Positions 25,927-33,747 of a DNA stretch of 64,000 nucleotides are shown one piece after another. Below the pieces are notes generated by a model. That model saw only the letters and a program-made list of their open reading frames with translations. It did no database searches and had not been told where the DNA came from. The number at the start of each line of letters is the position of its first letter. Position 1 is the first letter of the stretch. The stretch comes from Rhodopirellula sp. (lineage in GTDB: Bacteria; Planctomycetota; Planctomycetia; Pirellulales; Thermoguttaceae). Location: positions 40,779-104,778 of the forward strand of contig JAAYEH010000471.1 of assembly GCA_012728855.1 (NCBI GenBank), given 5' to 3'. The position numbers and the translations under genes are program-made.

Positions 25927-26514
25927 ATGGCGATGAAACGAATCTTGATGCTGGTTGGCGATTTCGTCGAGGACTACGAGGCGATGGTGCCCTACCAGAT
26001 GTTGCTGATGGTTGGCCATGAGGTCGACACCGTCTGCCCGGGCAAACAGGCCGGCGACGCGGTGCGAACCGCTATTCATGATTTCGAGGGGGACCAGACC
26101 TACAGCGAGAAACCGGGGCACAACTTCGCGATCACCGCCGATTTCGACAAAGTCGACCCGACTCGGTACGATGCGATCATCATACCCGGCGGCCGCGCCC
26201 CGGAATACCTCCGGCTCAACGACCGCGTGCTGGAGATCGTCCGTCACTTTGCCGAGGCCGGCAAGCCGATCGCTGCGATCTGCCACGGTCCGCAGATCCT
26301 GGTGGCGGCCGGCGTGGTGCAAGGGCGATCTTGCATCGCCTATCCCGCCGTGAAACCGGAACTGCTGCGCGCCGGCGCCACTTGGGGCGATATCAACCAG
26401 ACGCTCACCAACGCCGTCGTCGACGGCAATCTCGTCACCGCCGCCGCCTGGCCTGCTCACCCTGAGTGGATTCGCAAGTTTCTCGACCTGCTGGGGACGA
26501 AAACCGAGCCGTAA
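25927..26514 (+). CDS. DJ-1/PfpI family protein
   Basis: A 195-residue cytosolic protein of the DJ-1/PfpI superfamily. RILMLVGDFVEDYEAMVPYQ carries the conserved Glu near residue 20; AAICHGPQILVAAGVV is the nucleophile elbow with Cys119. The family includes proteases, deglycases and amidase-like chaperones, and activity cannot be told from sequence alone. ATG 25927 has GAGGAGGA upstream; a GTG at 25897 is less likely. Between two secreted enzymes it is the one member with no export signal. Confidence 0.9.
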   Translation: MAMKRILMLVGDFVEDYEAMVPYQMLLMVGHEVDTVCPGKQAGDAVRTAIHDFEGDQTYSEKPGHNFAITADFDKVDPTRYDAIIIPGGRAPEYLRLNDRVLEIVRHFAEAGKPIAAICHGPQILVAAGVVQGRSCIAYPAVKPELLRAGATWGDINQTLTNAVVDGNLVTAAAWPAHPEWIRKFLDLLGTKTEP

Positions 26515-26600
26515 GGCGACGGGCGGGAAATCGCTTCCCGGCAGGCAAGGCTGCGGAGATCAGATTCGACGATGACGTAACGGCACACGGAGTAATCCAT

Positions 26601-29057
26601 ATGAGGAAATGGGCGATTCATTTACTGGGTCTCATGCTTGGGACAACGCCGTTCTGCACCGCGGCGCCAGTCGACTTGGTCCGTGGCGGCGTTTCCGACC
26701 ACCTGATCTATTGCAATCCCGGCGCTCCAAAGTCCGTTGCAATGGCTGCCTCGGAACTACAGCAATACGTTGAGAAAGCCGCCGGTGTGAAACTCAAGGT
26801 CTCCGGGGAGCCTGGCGAGCCGATGATCTGTCTCGGATATAATGCGGCATCACAGGCCGCCGGGATTACCCTCGAGGGTATAGCGCTGGAAGGTTTCCGC
26901 ATCGTCACCCGCGGACGGAACGTGTATATCCTCGGGCCCGACACCGCCGATGGCGAGCAAACGCCCGCCGGCGGCGCCTCCACCGGCACACGCAACGGGA
27001 CTTACGCTTTTCTGGAGAAGTTTCTCGGCATCCGCTGGCTCACCCCCGGCGAGCACGGCGATTACGTGCCGCGATCCCGAGATATCCTCATCCCGGAAAC
27101 GGATCTGACCGATGCGCCGTTCTTCCTCAATCGGCGAGTGCCCTATACGCAGGAGCGCCGGCCCGAAGTCCAGCGCTGGTGGGCGCGGCAGCGGCTTGGC
27201 TGGAGCTTCTATCTCAATCATGGCCACAACTGGGAGCGGAGCATCCCGCCTTCCCTGCACGCCGAGCATCCCGAATGGTTCGCCGAGCGGGGTGGAGTGC
27301 GGGTGCCGCCGTCGGGACGATACAAGCTCTGTGTCAGCAATCCCGGACTGGTGCGTGCCTACGCCGACGCGGCTATCGCCTTCTTCGACAAGCACTCGCG
27401 GGCGACTTGTTACTCGCTTTCGCCGTCCGACTCGGCGGGCTGGTGCGAATGTCCGCAATGCACGGCGCGCTACGAAAAGGATCCCAACGGGGATCTTTCC
27501 GTCACTCCGGCGATCCTGACGTTCTACAACGACGTCGCCCGCCTGGTTGCCGAAAAGTATCCCGGGAAGCTCCTGGCGGGCTACGTCTACGCCCAGTATG
27601 TTTTTCCCCCGAAGACACCGATCTCGCTGGAGCCAAACGTCTTTTTGGTCTGGGCGCCGAGCTTCGATTACGGATACACCCTCTTTCGGCCCGCTTTGCA
27701 GCGCCAGTGGGAAGACCTGCTGGGTCAGTGGACGCGCGTCACCCGCAATCTCTCCTACTACGATCTGCCCGTCAACATTTCCACGGAGGCCGGCGCTCCC
27801 AATCCGCCGGGGTTGGAAATCCTCGGTTTTCTTTATCCGCGGCTGAAAGCGGCCGCAGTCAAGGGGGTTTACGTCTATGGAATCGACGCCTGGGGCCGCG
27901 GCGGACCGTTGAACTATCTGCTCGCTCGCCTCGCCTGGGATCCGGAGGCAGACGTGGAGGCTCTTTTCGACGAGTATTGCGAGAAAGCCTACGGCGAGGG
28001 CGGTGCGGAGATCAACCGTTTCTTTCGCGGCCTCGACGCGGAAATGAAGCGGTACTTCCTTGCCAACCCCAATGCCCGCTACACGCTGACTACCGAAATG
28101 ATGCGCGATGTCTACGCCGGAAACTTCACCCAACTGGAGCGGCTCTATCGCTCGGCCGAGGCAAAGGTCGGCGATGACGACGCCAAGGCTCGGCTGGCGA
28201 TGATCGGCGACAACCTCACCGTTCTCCACTGGAACCTTCGGCAGTTCAAGATGTTGGACGATCCGCGAGCGTCAAACTTCTACCTGCCCGACGCCGATTT
28301 CTTCGCCTTTCTCTCCTCGCGGGGCGACTCGCTGGCGTTGGAGCCACCGACGGAGGCCGCACGGCCAGCCGGCTTGAAGCAGGCTCTGCAAGTGGCGGCG
28401 GCCGAAAAAGTGCCGAACGCCGAACCGGTGACGCGGTTCTTGCTCCGGGGCGACCAGCACATCGTGCTCCGTCCGATCGGTCGGGAAGACGTGGAAATTC
28501 GCTTCAGCCGGATCACCGCCCGAGGCAGACTGGTCACCTGGCGTGTTTTCGCGCCCGATGGCAGTGAAGTCGACCGCGGGATGCTTTCCGCCGAAGTTCC
28601 GATCACGCTGAACGCCGACGCCGCCTACTACCGTCTGGTCATTTCCGGCGGCAACGCGACATTCATGCCGCAAGTATCCGGCGCGGCCTGGGCGGTCGAT
28701 GGCCACTTCGGCAGCCAGGGTTTGCATTTGTTGGGGGCAACGACTCCGCTCTACTTCGAAGTGCCGGAGGGCGTCGCGAGTTTTCCGTTGTCGCTGGAGG
28801 CGTCGCCGCCGGGCGAAACGGCCGTGGCGACGCTCTATGACCCCGCTGGACGCCAGGCGGCGGCGATGGACTGCACGGCGGTCTCCGTCGACCGCCAGTC
28901 GATTTCCGTGCCCGCGGGCGGCGCCGGTTGGTGGAAGCTCGTCATTGAGAAGGCGCCCACCGGCGCGATCGACGACGTTTGGGTGCAGCCGGGCAAGGAA
29001 TTGAGCGGGTTTTTCTCGTTGGAGCCGGCGCGGGCACTCAGCGTGAGCGAAGAGTAG
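26601..29057 (+). CDS. Secreted DUF4838 protein (glycoside-hydrolase-like)
   Basis: An 818-residue exported protein. The signal peptide (RKWAIHLLGLMLGTTPFCTAA) is followed by an alpha-glucuronidase/GH20-like N-terminal domain (AASELQQYVEKAAGVKL, residues about 50-70) and then the DUF4838 barrel with YSLSPSDSAGWCECPQC, a Cys/Trp-rich signature of that family. The remaining C-terminal third is beta-rich and may bind glycan. DUF4838 proteins accompany polysaccharide loci in Planctomycetota and Bacteroidota, usually without biochemical proof. ATG 26601 is chosen as the start of the signal peptide; the frame extends upstream into the PfpI gene. Confidence 0.85.
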   Translation: MRKWAIHLLGLMLGTTPFCTAAPVDLVRGGVSDHLIYCNPGAPKSVAMAASELQQYVEKAAGVKLKVSGEPGEPMICLGYNAASQAAGITLEGIALEGFRIVTRGRNVYILGPDTADGEQTPAGGASTGTRNGTYAFLEKFLGIRWLTPGEHGDYVPRSRDILIPETDLTDAPFFLNRRVPYTQERRPEVQRWWARQRLGWSFYLNHGHNWERSIPPSLHAEHPEWFAERGGVRVPPSGRYKLCVSNPGLVRAYADAAIAFFDKHSRATCYSLSPSDSAGWCECPQCTARYEKDPNGDLSVTPAILTFYNDVARLVAEKYPGKLLAGYVYAQYVFPPKTPISLEPNVFLVWAPSFDYGYTLFRPALQRQWEDLLGQWTRVTRNLSYYDLPVNISTEAGAPNPPGLEILGFLYPRLKAAAVKGVYVYGIDAWGRGGPLNYLLARLAWDPEADVEALFDEYCEKAYGEGGAEINRFFRGLDAEMKRYFLANPNARYTLTTEMMRDVYAGNFTQLERLYRSAEAKVGDDDAKARLAMIGDNLTVLHWNLRQFKMLDDPRASNFYLPDADFFAFLSSRGDSLALEPPTEAARPAGLKQALQVAAAEKVPNAEPVTRFLLRGDQHIVLRPIGREDVEIRFSRITARGRLVTWRVFAPDGSEVDRGMLSAEVPITLNADAAYYRLVISGGNATFMPQVSGAAWAVDGHFGSQGLHLLGATTPLYFEVPEGVASFPLSLEASPPGETAVATLYDPAGRQAAAMDCTAVSVDRQSISVPAGGAGWWKLVIEKAPTGAIDDVWVQPGKELSGFFSLEPARALSVSEE

Positions 29058-29107
29058 CAACCGTTTGCCAAGAGTGTGAGAAGCCCGAAAAAAACTGCCG
29101 CACGCAA

Positions 29108-29179
29108 GCAGCCCGGCTGCTAACATCACGTCAAACGATAGCGTGACGGCAAACCGTATGAGAGCAGCCGTGCTGCTAG
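29108..29179. repeat. Diverged family C palindrome
   Basis: GCAGCCCGGCTGCT and AGCAGCCGTGCTGCT lie about 45 bases apart and form an imperfect inverted repeat, related to 23758-23784. The spacer holds a small ACGTCA/TGACG-type palindrome. It lies just before the family A element between two convergent genes. Confidence 0.65.
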
Positions 29180-29197
29180 GGTTTCGGTGGGCGCGAG

Positions 29198-29288
29198 GGG
29201 GTCGGGAGTCTTTTTCCGTATCGGCCTCAACGTCGTTCGGCGATTCCAGCCCGGTCGGCGGCCGATACGGAAAAAGACTCCCGACCCC
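29198..29288. repeat. Perfect 29-bp inverted repeat between convergent genes (family A)
   Basis: The arms at 29198-29226 and 29260-29288 are perfectly complementary over 29 bp, with a 33-nt loop. Each arm begins GGGGTCGGGAGTC and contains a T5 run, then CCGTATCGGCC. It resembles 2763-2856, with conserved outer and diverged inner parts. The position, 140 bp past one stop and 11 bp before the other, fits a bidirectional terminator. Confidence 0.9.
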
Positions 29289-29298
29289 TTCTTGGTTT

Positions 29299-30621
29299 CT
29301 ATTCGTGCCGCAGGGCCTCGATCGGGTCCATCGCCGCGGCGCGCATGGCCGGATAGAGTCCGAACACCACGCCGATGGTCACCGAGATAAAGAAGGCCAA
29401 GGGGATCGACCAGGGCACCACCGAAGGCTCGACCGTCTTGATGACCTCGGGGAGTTGCTCGATCACATCGGGCAAAAGCTTTTCCAGAAAGTAGCGGACC
29501 CAGCCGGTTACCGGTCGGCAGGTGAGGCCGACCAGCACGCCGGTCGCCCCGCCCACCACGGACAAGGCGATCGTTTCCACGAGAAACTGGCGGATGATGT
29601 CGCGGCGTTTGGCCCCCAGAGCGCGGCGGATGCCAATCTCGCGCGTCCGCTCGGTGACGGTGGCGAGCATGATGTTCATAATGCCGATGCCGCCGACTAC
29701 GAGTGAAATCGCCGCGATTAGTCCCATGAAGATGATGAACATCAGCCGCGTGGTTCGTGCCTGCTCCAGCAACTCCAGCGGCACCGTGATGCCCCAGTCT
29801 TCGATGCGGTGCCGGGAAGCCAGGGTCTGTTTGACCAGTTCGGCGGTCTCCATCACGTTCTTCACTTCATCGACGCGAAGCGTCATCTGGCTCAGTTCGA
29901 CGATCTCGCCCTCGTACGATCCGCTGCGGCGCGTGACGATGAAATCGCCAATCCGGCTCCAAAGGGTGCTGATGGGGATATAGACGTCGTTGGTGAAATC
30001 CTGCGCCGCCAGCGAACCGCCAACGCCGGCGGTGGGATTTCGCGGCTTCATCACCCCTACCACCACGTAGTATGACTCCTCGATGTGGATCGCCCGGCCG
30101 ATCGGATCCTCGAAGGGAAACAGCCGCTCGGCGGTGCCTGAGGCAAGGACACAATGGTTCACCTTCTCGCGGACGTCGGCGGCGCTGAGAAAATGCCCTC
30201 GCGCCACTTCAAGCTTGGTCACTTCGGCATACTCGGGCGTGCAGCCGACGAGACGACCATCGACCATGCGGGTGCCAAACCCGAAGCGGCGGCGGAGTTC
30301 CCGAATCGGCAACGCGCGGGTCACGGTCGGCACGGTCTCCGTAATCGTCTCGAAATCGTGGCGCGTGATGCCGTAGGGAACCGGTCCGCGAGTCCCTTCG
30401 GTCACCTCGCTGGGCGGCTTGATCGACCGGACGATGATATTGTTCGCCCCCAGACCCTCGATCTGCTCCTGCGCCTTGCGGCTGATCCCTTCGCCGATGG
30501 CCAGCAGCCAAATCACGCTTGCCACCCCGATGAAGATCCCCAGCACCGTCAACAGCGAGCGGAGCGGATGCAACAGCAGGCTCTTAATGCCGAGTTGCCA
30601 GGTGCGGAAGAAAAGCAGCAT
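29299..30621 (-). CDS. MacB-like ABC transporter permease
   Basis: A 440-residue FtsX/MacB permease. One N-terminal helix (about residues 21-43: LLTVLGIFIGVASVIWLLAI) precedes a long MacB-type periplasmic domain; three helices follow, with the coupling segment TERTREIGIRRALGAKRRDII. SLRSLLTVLGIFIGVAS-like openings and IGIMNIMLATVTERTREIGI are diagnostic of MacB-type permeases. It is the last gene of a minus-strand operon whose order is fusion protein, ATPase, permease. Unlike the 3945-8477 operon it has one permease. Confidence 0.9.
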   Translation of the reverse strand: MLLFFRTWQLGIKSLLLHPLRSLLTVLGIFIGVASVIWLLAIGEGISRKAQEQIEGLGANNIIVRSIKPPSEVTEGTRGPVPYGITRHDFETITETVPTVTRALPIRELRRRFGFGTRMVDGRLVGCTPEYAEVTKLEVARGHFLSAADVREKVNHCVLASGTAERLFPFEDPIGRAIHIEESYYVVVGVMKPRNPTAGVGGSLAAQDFTNDVYIPISTLWSRIGDFIVTRRSGSYEGEIVELSQMTLRVDEVKNVMETAELVKQTLASRHRIEDWGITVPLELLEQARTTRLMFIIFMGLIAAISLVVGGIGIMNIMLATVTERTREIGIRRALGAKRRDIIRQFLVETIALSVVGGATGVLVGLTCRPVTGWVRYFLEKLLPDVIEQLPEVIKTVEPSVVPWSIPLAFFISVTIGVVFGLYPAMRAAAMDPIEALRHE

Positions 30622-30645
30622 TTCTGATATCTTGGCGGGTGGTTG

Positions 30646-31368
30646 TTAGCTATTCTTGGGGGTGGCCACAGGCTTTCGCCGCTGCTCCTGCCTCACATCG
30701 GACAGGATATTGCCGTCTCGCAGGCGGACGATCCTTTTCGCCCGCGCGCCCACCTCGTCTTCGTGGGTGACCATGATGATTGTCTTGCCGGCCTTGTTCA
30801 ACGTATCCAACAGCCCCAGGATTTCTTCGGTGGTAACCGAGTCGAGGTTGCCGGTCGGCTCGTCGGCGAGGATGAAATAGGGATCGTTCACCAAACTGCG
30901 GGCGATGGCGACGCGTTGCTGCTGGCCGCCGGAAAGCTGGGTGGGCCGGTGCTTGAGCCGATCGGCCAGGCCGACCATCCGCGCCAGCTCGTGGCAGCGA
31001 TCCCGATCCCGCCCCGCCAACCGCCCCTGGTAAAAGAGCGGCACCTGAATATTCTCCAGCACGGTGAGTTGGGGAATGAGGTTGTACGATTGGAAGATGA
31101 AACCAATCCTCGAAGCGCGGATTTCGGAAAGCCGGTCGTCGTCGAGTCGGCTTACGTCGTCGTCGCCGAGCATCAGCTTGCCGCCGGTCGGCCGGTCGAG
31201 ACAGCCCAGCAGATTCAACAACGTGCTTTTTCCGGAGCCCGAGGCGCCCATTACGGCCACGTAGTCGCCTTCCGGCACTTCCAGAGAAACCCCCCGCAAC
31301 GCTCGGACGGTCTCGCCGTCAAGCACGTATTCCTTCGTCACATCTTCGACCGAGGCCGCCAGCTTCAT
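30646..31368 (-). CDS. ABC transporter ATP-binding protein, MacB/LolD-like
   Basis: A 240-residue ATPase with Walker A GASGSGKST, signature LSGGQQQRVAIARSL, Walker B FILADEPTGNLDS and switch VTHED. The start ATG at 31368 overlaps the stop of the fusion-protein gene as ATGA, so the longer upstream open frame is a shadow. A 24-bp gap separates it from the permease. The trio is a MacAB-type exporter that should drive substrate from the periplasm outward. Confidence 0.92.
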   Translation of the reverse strand: MKLAASVEDVTKEYVLDGETVRALRGVSLEVPEGDYVAVMGASGSGKSTLLNLLGCLDRPTGGKLMLGDDDVSRLDDDRLSEIRASRIGFIFQSYNLIPQLTVLENIQVPLFYQGRLAGRDRDRCHELARMVGLADRLKHRPTQLSGGQQQRVAIARSLVNDPYFILADEPTGNLDSVTTEEILGLLDTLNKAGKTIIMVTHEDEVGARAKRIVRLRDGNILSDVRQEQRRKPVATPKNS

Positions 31369-33266
31369 GGCCGGCCTCCGCCCGGACGTTCTCCGCCGCC
31401 GCGCGGGCCGCCTCGCCCCCCGCCGCCGGCTTGCCCGCCCATGGCCTTCATTGCAGCCGTCAATTCCGCGCGGTCGATCGCTCCGTCGCCGTTCTTGTCG
31501 GCCGAGGAAAACCGCGACCACATCTGCTCCGGCGCCTCGTCCTTTTGAATCTTGCCGTCGCCGTTCTTGTCCGACTGGAAAATGCGGTCGACGATGGCCG
31601 CCGGATCCATTCCTCCCCCTCCGGCAGGCCGCTCCGCGGCCGGCTCCCCTGGAGACCGGTTGCCCGCTCCGCCTCCGGCCCCGGTTCCGTCCCCGGGCGG
31701 GCTGCCCGCCGTTTCGGCTGGTTGGCCGCCAGTCGGTTTTCCGCCAGCGCCCGCCTTGGCCGCGATTTCGGGCGGCACTTCGGGCATGGCGATCTTTTCG
31801 CGATAGGCGAGCGCATTCAATACAATGTGTTGCCCTGCCTCGAGTCCCTCGCGGATGACGACGAACTTGTCGTTGGTTGCCCCGATCTCGACCTGCTGCG
31901 GTCGCCATCCCGATCCGTCGCGAACCACCGCGTAGTGCTTTCCGTCGCCGTGCTCGAAAATCGTTTGCACCGGAACCTGCACCACGTCGGGCAGCACGTT
32001 GACGCGGATCTTCACTTGCGCCGTCAAGCCCGGCCGCAACCCCGGCGGCGGCTCTTCGATGTGAATGATCGTCTCGTATTCCTTCACGTTGGAACTGAAC
32101 CAGGACGTGGGGGCCGGATACTCGTTGACTTTCTCCACCTTGCCCTTGAGTTCCATGTTCTGGTAGGCGTCCATGCGGATCGACGCCCGCATCCCTTCGG
32201 AAACCAGGGCGATTTTCGCCTCGTTGATCTTGGCCTTTACCTGCATACGTTTGGGGTCGGGCAGACGGAAAATCACCTGGCGTTCGCGGACCGTAGTGCC
32301 TTCTTCAATGATGACTTCGTTGCCGCCCCGCGAATCGCGCTGGTTGGCGTAGACCACCTGGCCCGCCTCGGGAGCGTTGATGACGCACTTGGCGATCTGG
32401 GTGTTGATCAGCTCGAGCTTTTCCTTGTCGAGCTTGTGGCTGTGTTCGGCCGCCTCGAACTTGGCCTTGAAGGTCTTGATATCGGCTTCGAGTTGCTTCG
32501 TCATTTTCTCCTTGGTGTAGTTCTCGAGCACCCGCAGCCTCGTCTCAGCGGCATCCTTGTCTTTCTTGTACTTTTCCACCGCGAACTTGTCGGCCTCGTA
32601 CTGCACCTTGGTCACGAATCCCTTGGCGGCCAGTTTCTCGCTGTATTCGGCGAAGTCGATGCCGCGGCGGAGGTTCTCTTCGGCGACGAAGATGTCGCTT
32701 TCCATCGACTGCTTCTCTTGCACGTACTGCCCGTCGACATATTCTTTCAAGGCGATCTGGGCGCTCTCCAGGTCGTTCTCGGCCTGGATCATCACCGCTT
32801 CGCTGTTGGCGCAGGTGATCATCTGCTTGGTCTTCTCGTCCTCCAATCCCGACGAGTCCAGCCGCACCAGTTGATCGCCGGGCTGAACGTACGTTCCCTC
32901 GGGAACGATTTCCAGAATCGTCGTGCCCCCGGACCCCTGCGCCTGAACCTCGCAACGGATTTCCACATTGCTGGCGCTCTCCACGTCGCCCCGCTCGGTG
33001 ATTTCGTGAATGAACTCCCCCCGTTCCACGACATGCAACATCGGCCCGATTTCTTCGGACGACCAGGGCCAACTCGGCAAGACCGAGAAGGCGATGGCGG
33101 GGATGATCAGCACCATCGCCAGTGCGATCAGCAGTCCTCGCAAGGAGAATCCGGCGCGGCGGAAAGCCGCTTTTTCCTTTGTTTCAGCGCGGCGCATCAC
33201 CAATCCTCTGGGCAGGATCCGCTCTGGAATCCAGAAACGGGTGTTGTTCGGCGGGTACGAATCCAT
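31365..33266 (-). CDS. HlyD/MacA-like membrane fusion protein with C-terminal EF-hand pair
   Basis: A 633-residue adaptor, much longer than usual. One membrane helix (about residues 43-65) precedes lipoyl and coiled-coil regions (about 130-300) and a beta-barrel section. The last 125 residues are unusual for this family: a Gly/Pro/Ala linker (about 505-560), then two canonical EF-hand loops, DKNGDGKIQKDE (566-577) and DKNGDGAIDRAE (590-601), then a Gly/Arg/Pro tail. All twelve positions of each loop suit Ca2+ binding. ATG 33266 has GGAGAG 3 bases upstream; ATG 33197 is an alternative. The stop overlaps the ATPase start. Confidence 0.87.
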   Translation of the reverse strand: MDSYPPNNTRFWIPERILPRGLVMRRAETKEKAAFRRAGFSLRGLLIALAMVLIIPAIAFSVLPSWPWSSEEIGPMLHVVERGEFIHEITERGDVESASNVEIRCEVQAQGSGGTTILEIVPEGTYVQPGDQLVRLDSSGLEDEKTKQMITCANSEAVMIQAENDLESAQIALKEYVDGQYVQEKQSMESDIFVAEENLRRGIDFAEYSEKLAAKGFVTKVQYEADKFAVEKYKKDKDAAETRLRVLENYTKEKMTKQLEADIKTFKAKFEAAEHSHKLDKEKLELINTQIAKCVINAPEAGQVVYANQRDSRGGNEVIIEEGTTVRERQVIFRLPDPKRMQVKAKINEAKIALVSEGMRASIRMDAYQNMELKGKVEKVNEYPAPTSWFSSNVKEYETIIHIEEPPPGLRPGLTAQVKIRVNVLPDVVQVPVQTIFEHGDGKHYAVVRDGSGWRPQQVEIGATNDKFVVIREGLEAGQHIVLNALAYREKIAMPEVPPEIAAKAGAGGKPTGGQPAETAGSPPGDGTGAGGGAGNRSPGEPAAERPAGGGGMDPAAIVDRIFQSDKNGDGKIQKDEAPEQMWSRFSSADKNGDGAIDRAELTAAMKAMGGQAGGGGRGGPRGGGERPGGGRP

Positions 33267-33747
33267 CGTCTCTCCATTCTAACCAGCACCGGCAGCACTG
33301 TCAGCGCGGTTTCCCCACGAAAGAAGTAGGAAAACAGCCAAAAGACCACGCACCTGGCCTAAACCTTGGGCAAGCACGAAGAAGTCCATAGCCGCCCTAC
33401 AAATAAACCCTCCTTCAGGGCAAAAGTTCCGGTCGATTCCCTGGAAGCCCTGACAGAACCGGGGGCTTACTACGAGCGGAACACGAAGAATATGCGTCCG
33501 GATGAAGGGCCGTTCTTCGTTTTTGTTAGCGGCTCTTAGATTCTCTACAATCCGACCGCTATCCAGAGGGGGCTATATTGGCCAAGTGATGGCCGTCAAG
33601 GGATTCGAGATGGCCTGCAAGGACAAGGTTACTTATCTGCAAACGCGACGAGTTCGGTGTCTTGCGACGTCTCAGCCGGGCGCGATAGCATAAGATGGCC
33701 GTTTGGGATTCTGCCCCCCATCACCCCCAGGACGGGAAGAAGATGCC
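33267..33747. other. 481-bp gap between divergent operons
   Basis: No gene is supported here. The open frames present lack ribosome sites. It must hold promoters for the minus-strand exporter and the plus-strand GH42-like gene. CGAAGAA/TTCTTCG (near 33486 and 33512) can pair weakly. I see no convincing terminator or riboswitch. Confidence 0.5.

Noticed and set aside
31369..31908. Extended N-terminus upstream of the minus-strand ABC ATPase
   Set aside because: It is antiparallel-frame shadow of the fusion-protein C-terminus; the ATG at 31368 overlaps the stop codon and matches ABC ATPase lengths.
33502..33693. 63-residue plus-strand ORF in the gap before the GH42-like gene
   Set aside because: No ribosome site and no family-like sequence; the frame ends far from the next gene.
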